A program made the translations under genes and the position numbers. A stretch of 64,000 nt of DNA from a virus: positions 1 to 64,000 of IMG/VR virus record IMGVR_UViG_3300049847_000416; one strand, given 5' to 3'. Numbering within the stretch: position 1 is the first letter of the stretch; each line of letters opens with the position of its first letter. A model generated the notes under the pieces. The model saw only the letters and a list, made by a program, of their open reading frames with translations. It was not told where the DNA came from and did not search any database. Below are positions 60,617-64,000 of the stretch, piece after piece.

Positions 60617-61258
60617 CTAGAGCAGCGAAATGCGGTAGTGCTTCACTTCCGTGGCGATCTTATCCCGCTTGAGCGCGTCCACGTCGGCTTTGAGCTTGGA
60701 GATCGTCTCATAGTCAGCTAGCGCTTGTTTCGCGTAGGCTGTGCAATGCGTACGCAAAGAGTGGATCTGTTGACGGAGCGTCTGGGCGTCCAGCACGTCG
60801 GTTTGCCACGACTTCCACCGTTGGACCTCCTCGTGGAGAGCCGCGTTTTCGGTCATGTACGACTGCAAAGACTTGGTCTTGCGGTCTCCTTCCGCGCTTA
60901 GCGTTTCCCGTGCGTCTTGTTCCCGGCGTAACTGCTGCTTGAGGGAGGCGATTTGAGCGTCCTTCATAACAATGGCCTCGCAGAGTTCCTTTTCTGTCTC
61001 AGCGTTACCCTCGTTCAGGTGCTTCTGTGCAAGTAATTGCCGCGTCAGGTCCTCCACCTCGGCACTGCTTTTGGCAAGCTTCTGCTGGAGTTCCTGCTCG
61101 GCTGCCTCCTCGCGGTTTGCGGCGGTCTTCCAGGACTCTACCAGGGCTTCCCAGCGCCAAGTCTCTTGGTGCAGGCCCTGAATGGTGTCAGTTTGGCGCT
61201 GGGCTACACCTTTCCAGTAATCACGCTCTTGTTGGATGGAATCGTTAAGTGATGGCAT
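60617..61258 (-). CDS. Coiled-coil protein
   Basis: 213 residues from ATG 61258 (MPSLNDSIQQERDYWKG), supported by a TATACT element 6 nt upstream; the longer frame start at 61360 lies inside the next gene. Near-continuous coiled-coil (ETEKELCEAIVMKDAQIASL, LKQQLRREQDARE). No motif is visible. Possible structural or scaffold role. Confidence 0.65.
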   Translation of the reverse strand: MPSLNDSIQQERDYWKGVAQRQTDTIQGLHQETWRWEALVESWKTAANREEAAEQELQQKLAKSSAEVEDLTRQLLAQKHLNEGNAETEKELCEAIVMKDAQIASLKQQLRREQDARETLSAEGDRKTKSLQSYMTENAALHEEVQRWKSWQTDVLDAQTLRQQIHSLRTHCTAYAKQALADYETISKLKADVDALKRDKIATEVKHYRISLL

Positions 61259-61264
61259 GCTCTT

Positions 61265-61270
61265 AGTATA
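61265..61270 (-). promoter_or_regulatory. -10 element, leaderless start
   Basis: TATACT on the minus strand, then six bases, then ATG 61258. TTGCAA lies 18 bases upstream as a possible weak -35. It lacks the TG extension. Confidence 0.5.
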
Positions 61271-61301
61271 CGAGGAAGCGTGACAAGTTTGCAAGCCTTT
61301 T

Positions 61302-62114
61302 CTACAGCGGAGAAATTTTCCGCAACTGTTCCAACACCGCCCACAGCCCGTGCCGCTCACGAAAGGCCACTGGCATTGGCACGCGGGATCCGAAAGCGGT
61401 AGTCCGCGCGTAAGTCAAGTACCGCATGCACCAGCTTCGCGTCCTTACAGGCATTGAAATTTTATGCTGGCTGATCAAGGAATCCAATTCCAGCCAGTCT
61501 AGCGGCATGTCGTTGTTCCATTTCTCCCGAGCTTCAGCGTACGCTTGATTGCGTTGTTTCCGGTGCAGCACCCGCATCTTCCGCTCAAACCCAATTGACT
61601 TCACCCGTTTATTGGTCGGGAGAGCAGCATTCCGGTCCCGGATCCATTCTTCCGGGTTCTCCCACAGATGCAGCAACCAGGTCTTGTAGAGAGTCAGTTC
61701 GTCCTTGGTGACTTTTTCCGGCATTGGAAACCAACCAATCACACCGTCGGCGATCTCGATGAACCGGCTGTCCTTGAGCATCTCCCCTGTTCTCCTGTGA
61801 TTTGGTGGCTTCCAGTAATCTGGCATAGGCCAGGAATCCGTGGTTTTCTCCAGCTTCCAGAGCTTCATCCCATGCAGCTTACTTCTGACCAATGAGAGAT
61901 CAGTCTTGCTGACTGTGCGAACATCCACGTACAGAGCTTCAGCCTGCTTCGATATAACTGGAAGAACGACTTTCAGAAGATCAGATTGCTTGATTTCCAG
62001 GAGTTTGTCAACGATCTGAGAAACCAGGCTTTCATCGAATGAAAGAACGGGTGAAATTTCAGATGGCTGTGACTTTGGTGTTTCATGATGAGTCTGACGA
62101 GTAGATGGTTTCAT
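61302..62114 (-). CDS. Hypothetical protein; first gene left of the divergent region
   Basis: A 270-residue basic protein from ATG 62114. Helical N-terminus (SFDESLVSQIVDKLLEIKQS), a middle GWFPMPEKVTKDELTLYKTW, a Trp/Arg-rich C-terminus (MRYLTYARTTAFGSRVP). No recognised domain. Its place at the divergent intergenic region suggests a regulatory or replication-start role, unproven. Confidence 0.6.
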   Translation of the reverse strand: MKPSTRQTHHETPKSQPSEISPVLSFDESLVSQIVDKLLEIKQSDLLKVVLPVISKQAEALYVDVRTVSKTDLSLVRSKLHGMKLWKLEKTTDSWPMPDYWKPPNHRRTGEMLKDSRFIEIADGVIGWFPMPEKVTKDELTLYKTWLLHLWENPEEWIRDRNAALPTNKRVKSIGFERKMRVLHRKQRNQAYAEAREKWNNDMPLDWLELDSLISQHKISMPVRTRSWCMRYLTYARTTAFGSRVPMPVAFRERHGLWAVLEQLRKISPL

Positions 62115-62198
62115 GGTTAGATCAATGAATGGGTGAAATTTCAGATGTCAGTGATAGCTGTGATTTAAGTTGGGACTGTGTCCTTTGATCATGGAATG

Positions 62199-62217
62199 CT
62201 GATCTCTTCGAGATCAG
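62199..62217. repeat. Palindrome CTGATCTC-TTC-GAGATCAG
   Basis: 8-bp inverted arms around a 3-nt centre; the next palindrome starts 13 bp away with the same core TCTCTTCGAGA. Confidence 0.75.
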
Positions 62218-62230
62218 ATTCTGCTGATCG

Positions 62231-62249
62231 GAGATCTCTTCGAGATCTC
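62231..62249. repeat. Palindrome GAGATCTC-TTC-GAGATCTC
   Basis: 8-bp arms, each self-palindromic, followed at 62250 by ttgaagagat. Likely a pair of protein-binding sites with the palindrome at 62199. Confidence 0.75.
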
Positions 62250-62365
62250 TTTGAAGAGATGGAGCTATCCTTAAACCCATCTATCAGTCTCACGTCTAGC
62301 CATCCAGGTGTTCAGCCATCCAGCAGCCAGACGGGAAGGAGTTTGACCGCTCATGAACGGGAAAA

Positions 62366-62440
62366 GGGCATGGGAATAGCCTAGGAGTAGCATCAGAATG
62401 GTTAGATTCTTAACACTAAACCCAGACTATTCCCATGCCC
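62366..62440. repeat. 14-bp inverted repeat
   Basis: GGGCATGGGAATAG (62366-62379) and its exact complement CTATTCCCATGCCC (62427-62440), 47 nt apart; the core includes gttagattcttaacac. Confidence 0.75.
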
Positions 62441-62924
62441 CTCTCACTTCTACAAAGTACCTTGGACTTGACCAGCCCAAGTTACGATGAATGAGGGTGA
62501 AACGTTCTCGACCCGGCGTCACGTGGAGTCATTGGAAGAGCCGCTGAACACCATCGCTGGCCCAGGCTGGTTGGTCTCCTGCTTGCGCAAGAATCGAACC
62601 AGTTGGTCCTGTTTGAGTCTTTAGACCTATCACCCCCATCGGTTGCCCGAATCGTGTGTAGGAAGATGCCCCGTCGTTCCAATTATCTTGAGTGGGTGCT
62701 GCTCAGCATCATTGCCCATGGTATGGACCATCCCGTCTCCAGGACAACCCACCGGGGAATCTCACCCCGACAGCGCTTGCGTACATCTCAGCCCACCGCC
62801 ATCGTTTTATATGCCGACCCAGTGAACCTACATACACAGTATCTCACATTTCAGGATTTCTGTCAAGCCCTCGTGCAAAGAAACCTTAGGGAGCTATTTT
62901 CTGCTTGCGTCTGTGGCCTACATC

Positions 62925-62933
62925 TGGCATGAT
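62925..62933 (+). promoter_or_regulatory. Extended -10-like promoter for rightward genes
   Basis: TGGCATGAT, then six bases, then ATG at 62940: the same leaderless spacing as on the minus strand, with a weaker -10. Confidence 0.4.
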
Positions 62934-62939
62934 TGACTT

Positions 62940-63236
62940 ATGAACTTGGACAACTTCCAGAAAGTGCTAGACCAGATCGAAGCACATCCTGAGACTTGGG
63001 AGCAAGCAGTTTGGCATACGTCCTGCGGGACGGCTCACTGTTTTGCCGGCTGGGCTCAGCTTCTCGCTGGGGACGAAATGTCAGAAGATGCCGTTGCAGA
63101 TGACGCGATCCGGTTTCTGGACTGCACCGAGGATGAAGCAGACTACCTGTTCGAGCCCGAGCGCACCCTGGCGGACTTCCGGCACGTTCTCCAAACGGGA
63201 ACGGTCCCAGGCTACGGATGGGGCGATGAGTCTTAA
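62940..63236 (+). CDS. Conserved hypothetical protein
   Basis: A 98-residue acidic protein: FQKVLDQIEAHPETWEQAVW, HTSCGTAHCFAGWAQL, an acidic helix, then TLADFRHVLQ. The CGTxHCFAGW pattern is, as I recall, common in small phage and bacterial proteins of unknown function. Possibly the first rightward gene. Overlaps the ATPase gene by 11 bp. Confidence 0.7.
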   Translation: MNLDNFQKVLDQIEAHPETWEQAVWHTSCGTAHCFAGWAQLLAGDEMSEDAVADDAIRFLDCTEDEADYLFEPERTLADFRHVLQTGTVPGYGWGDES

Positions 63237-64000
63237 GCGCAAGGCGGCAAACACCACCACCACCGCCGCCGCCGCGTGGCCCGAGCCGGCAGCCATTGCT
63301 ACGTGGATGCGGGCTCGCGTGGCTGGGCAAGACGAAGCTATCGACATTCTCGCCAATTACGTACACATGTACATGGCGGGATTGAACCCAGACCACCGCC
63401 CAGTGGGAGTCATACTCCTGCTTGGAGTATCAGGTTCCGGCAAAACTCACCTCGTGAAAACCCTGGCGCACGCCATTCACCGGGATCCTCGAAAAATGCT
63501 GTACATTAACTGCGGGGAATACACAGCAGGACACGAAGTGGCGCGCTTGATAGGAGCGCCTCCGGGTTACTTGGGCCACAGAGAGACCCAGCCACTGCTC
63601 ACCCAATCCGTCCTGAACGGACTCACTACGGAGCACAGTTCGCTCCAAATCGTGCTGTTAGACGAAGTGGAGAAAGCGCACCCGAAGTTTCATCAAGCTT
63701 GGCTGAGTCCGTTTGATGAAGCACGGTTACAACTTGGTGACGGTGCTATCACGAACTTTCAACACACCTTGTTTGTGCTCACGTCAAATCTCGGGTCTAG
63801 AGCCTTGCAACAGCGGTTCACGGCATACTCCCCCTTTGACTCAGTAGAACGGGTGGTAACCCCGGCCAAGTTTGGGGCCACCGTGGTGGGAAAGGAATTT
63901 CCACCGGAGTGGATAAACAGGCTGGACGAAACCATCACGTGCAACGTGTTGGGCCGACCGCAGTATGAGCAGATCCTGACTCTAGAACTCCGGGCTGTTG
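63226..64000 (+). CDS. ClpB/ClpA-type AAA+ ATPase (partial, runs off right edge)
   Basis: Starts ATG 63226 and stays open to the edge (258 codons). Walker A LLGVSGSGKTHL, pore loop GAPPGYLGH, Walker B IVLLDEVEKAH, sensor TSNLGS, and PPEWINRLDE match the second AAA+ domain of Clp chaperones. A Thr/Ala-rich start then RVAGQDEAIDILAN gives only one AAA+ domain, with no N-terminal D1. A role in protein remodelling is inferred. Confidence 0.85.
   Translation, partial: MSLKRKAANTTTTAAAAWPEPAAIATWMRARVAGQDEAIDILANYVHMYMAGLNPDHRPVGVILLLGVSGSGKTHLVKTLAHAIHRDPRKMLYINCGEYTAGHEVARLIGAPPGYLGHRETQPLLTQSVLNGLTTEHSSLQIVLLDEVEKAHPKFHQAWLSPFDEARLQLGDGAITNFQHTLFVLTSNLGSRALQQRFTAYSPFDSVERVVTPAKFGATVVGKEFPPEWINRLDETITCNVLGRPQYEQILTLELRAV

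Larger units (their letters stand above)
510..61320. repeat. Dispersed 9-bp motif GAAATTTTC (about 21 copies)
   Basis: Copies reading GAAATTTTC on the plus strand start at 5038, 22446, 23844, 24042, 36474, 39220, 44889, 47096, 49099, 49384, 60356 and 61312. Copies on the minus strand (GAAAATTTC on plus) start at 510, 1920, 12031, 16510, 28648, 29592 and 35774. Palindromic 10-mers GAAAATTTTC are at 711 and 33192. Flanks lean to cA before and tG after. Shorter GAAATTTC forms occur at 23605, 33769, 40473, 62053 and 62135. Confidence 0.8.
62115..62939. promoter_or_regulatory. Divergent intergenic region, palindrome-rich (candidate origin/control region)
   Basis: No convincing gene in 825 bp. It separates leftward and rightward transcription. 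Near 62.2 kb are two adjacent hairpin-forming palindromes, and near 62.4 kb a 14-bp perfect inverted repeat around a 47-nt AT-richer core. Both would suit operators or an origin. Short open frames on either strand lack start signals. Confidence 0.5.

Noticed and set aside
62575-62640. tRNA-like TTCGATT with nearby complementary segments on the minus strand
   Set aside because: The flanks do not form a 5-bp T-stem and the acceptor ends are only 55 nt apart.
62603-62932. Plus-strand open frame of 109 codons in the divergent region
   Set aside because: No Shine-Dalgarno or leaderless promoter spacing, odd Arg/Cys-rich composition.
1-64000. CRISPR array, insertion sequence or integrase/attachment site
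   Set aside because: No regular spacer-repeat pattern, transposase or recombinase frame was found.
1-64000. Stop codon reassignment
   Set aside because: TAA, TGA and TAG all end genes at expected places, for example TAG at 15298 and 40277.

Overview
The window is a 64-kb piece of a tailed double-stranded DNA phage genome, or of a prophage whose ends lie outside the window. Reading from portal and HK97-type capsid through a major tail tube protein, a frameshifted tail chaperone and a 2150-residue tape measure, it is a long-tailed siphovirus-like phage. Almost every gene is on the minus strand and packed in ATGA/GTGA/TAATG overlaps. Transcription turns to the plus strand only at about 62.9 kb. 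No integrase, repressor, tRNA or CRISPR array was seen. GC looks moderately high. The host is not shown directly. Several phage proteins carry Sec-type signal peptides ending in ...AQ, a style I associate with Acidobacteriota and similar bacteria; that is an inference only.

Layout, left to right (transcription runs right to left). 1-10.7 kb: replication module (single-strand-binding-like protein, family A DNA polymerase with a UDG-like N-terminus, sliding-clamp-like protein, 5'-3' exonuclease, primase, DnaB-like helicase) plus small unknown and membrane proteins. 10.8-14.05 kb: a PAS-domain protein and an SF2 helicase split by an intein. 14.05-26.3 kb: tail tip, hub and tape measure. 26.3-31.9 kb: tail chaperone with a -1 frameshift, tail tube, and neck/connector proteins. 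31.9-40.2 kb: capsid, protease, MuF-like protein, endolysin, portal, a sigma-factor-like protein, and the large terminase split by a second intein. 40.3-45.9 kb: nucleotide metabolism (ThyX split by a third intein, dCMP deaminase, a DUF5664-like protein) and a methyltransferase. 46-60.3 kb: an accessory block with several putatively exported proteins, including a glycine-rich protein and a 2504-residue repeat protein. 60.3-60.6 kb: a possible structured RNA with its own promoter and terminator. 60.6-62.1 kb: two unknown genes. 62.1-62.9 kb: a divergent, palindrome-rich intergenic region. 62.9-64 kb: plus-strand genes including a ClpB-type AAA+ ATPase that runs off the edge.

Four signals deserve most attention. 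(1) A 9-bp motif, GAAATTTTC, occurs about 21 times on both strands and in all codon phases, far above chance. (2) Terminator-promoter cassettes with an extended -10 element (TGnTATACT) sit so close to start codons that several mRNAs should be leaderless. (3) Two related class 3 inteins sit at the same P-loop position in two unrelated ATPases, with a third, unrelated intein in ThyX. (4) A roughly 220-nt candidate RNA lies upstream of the giant exported repeat protein.
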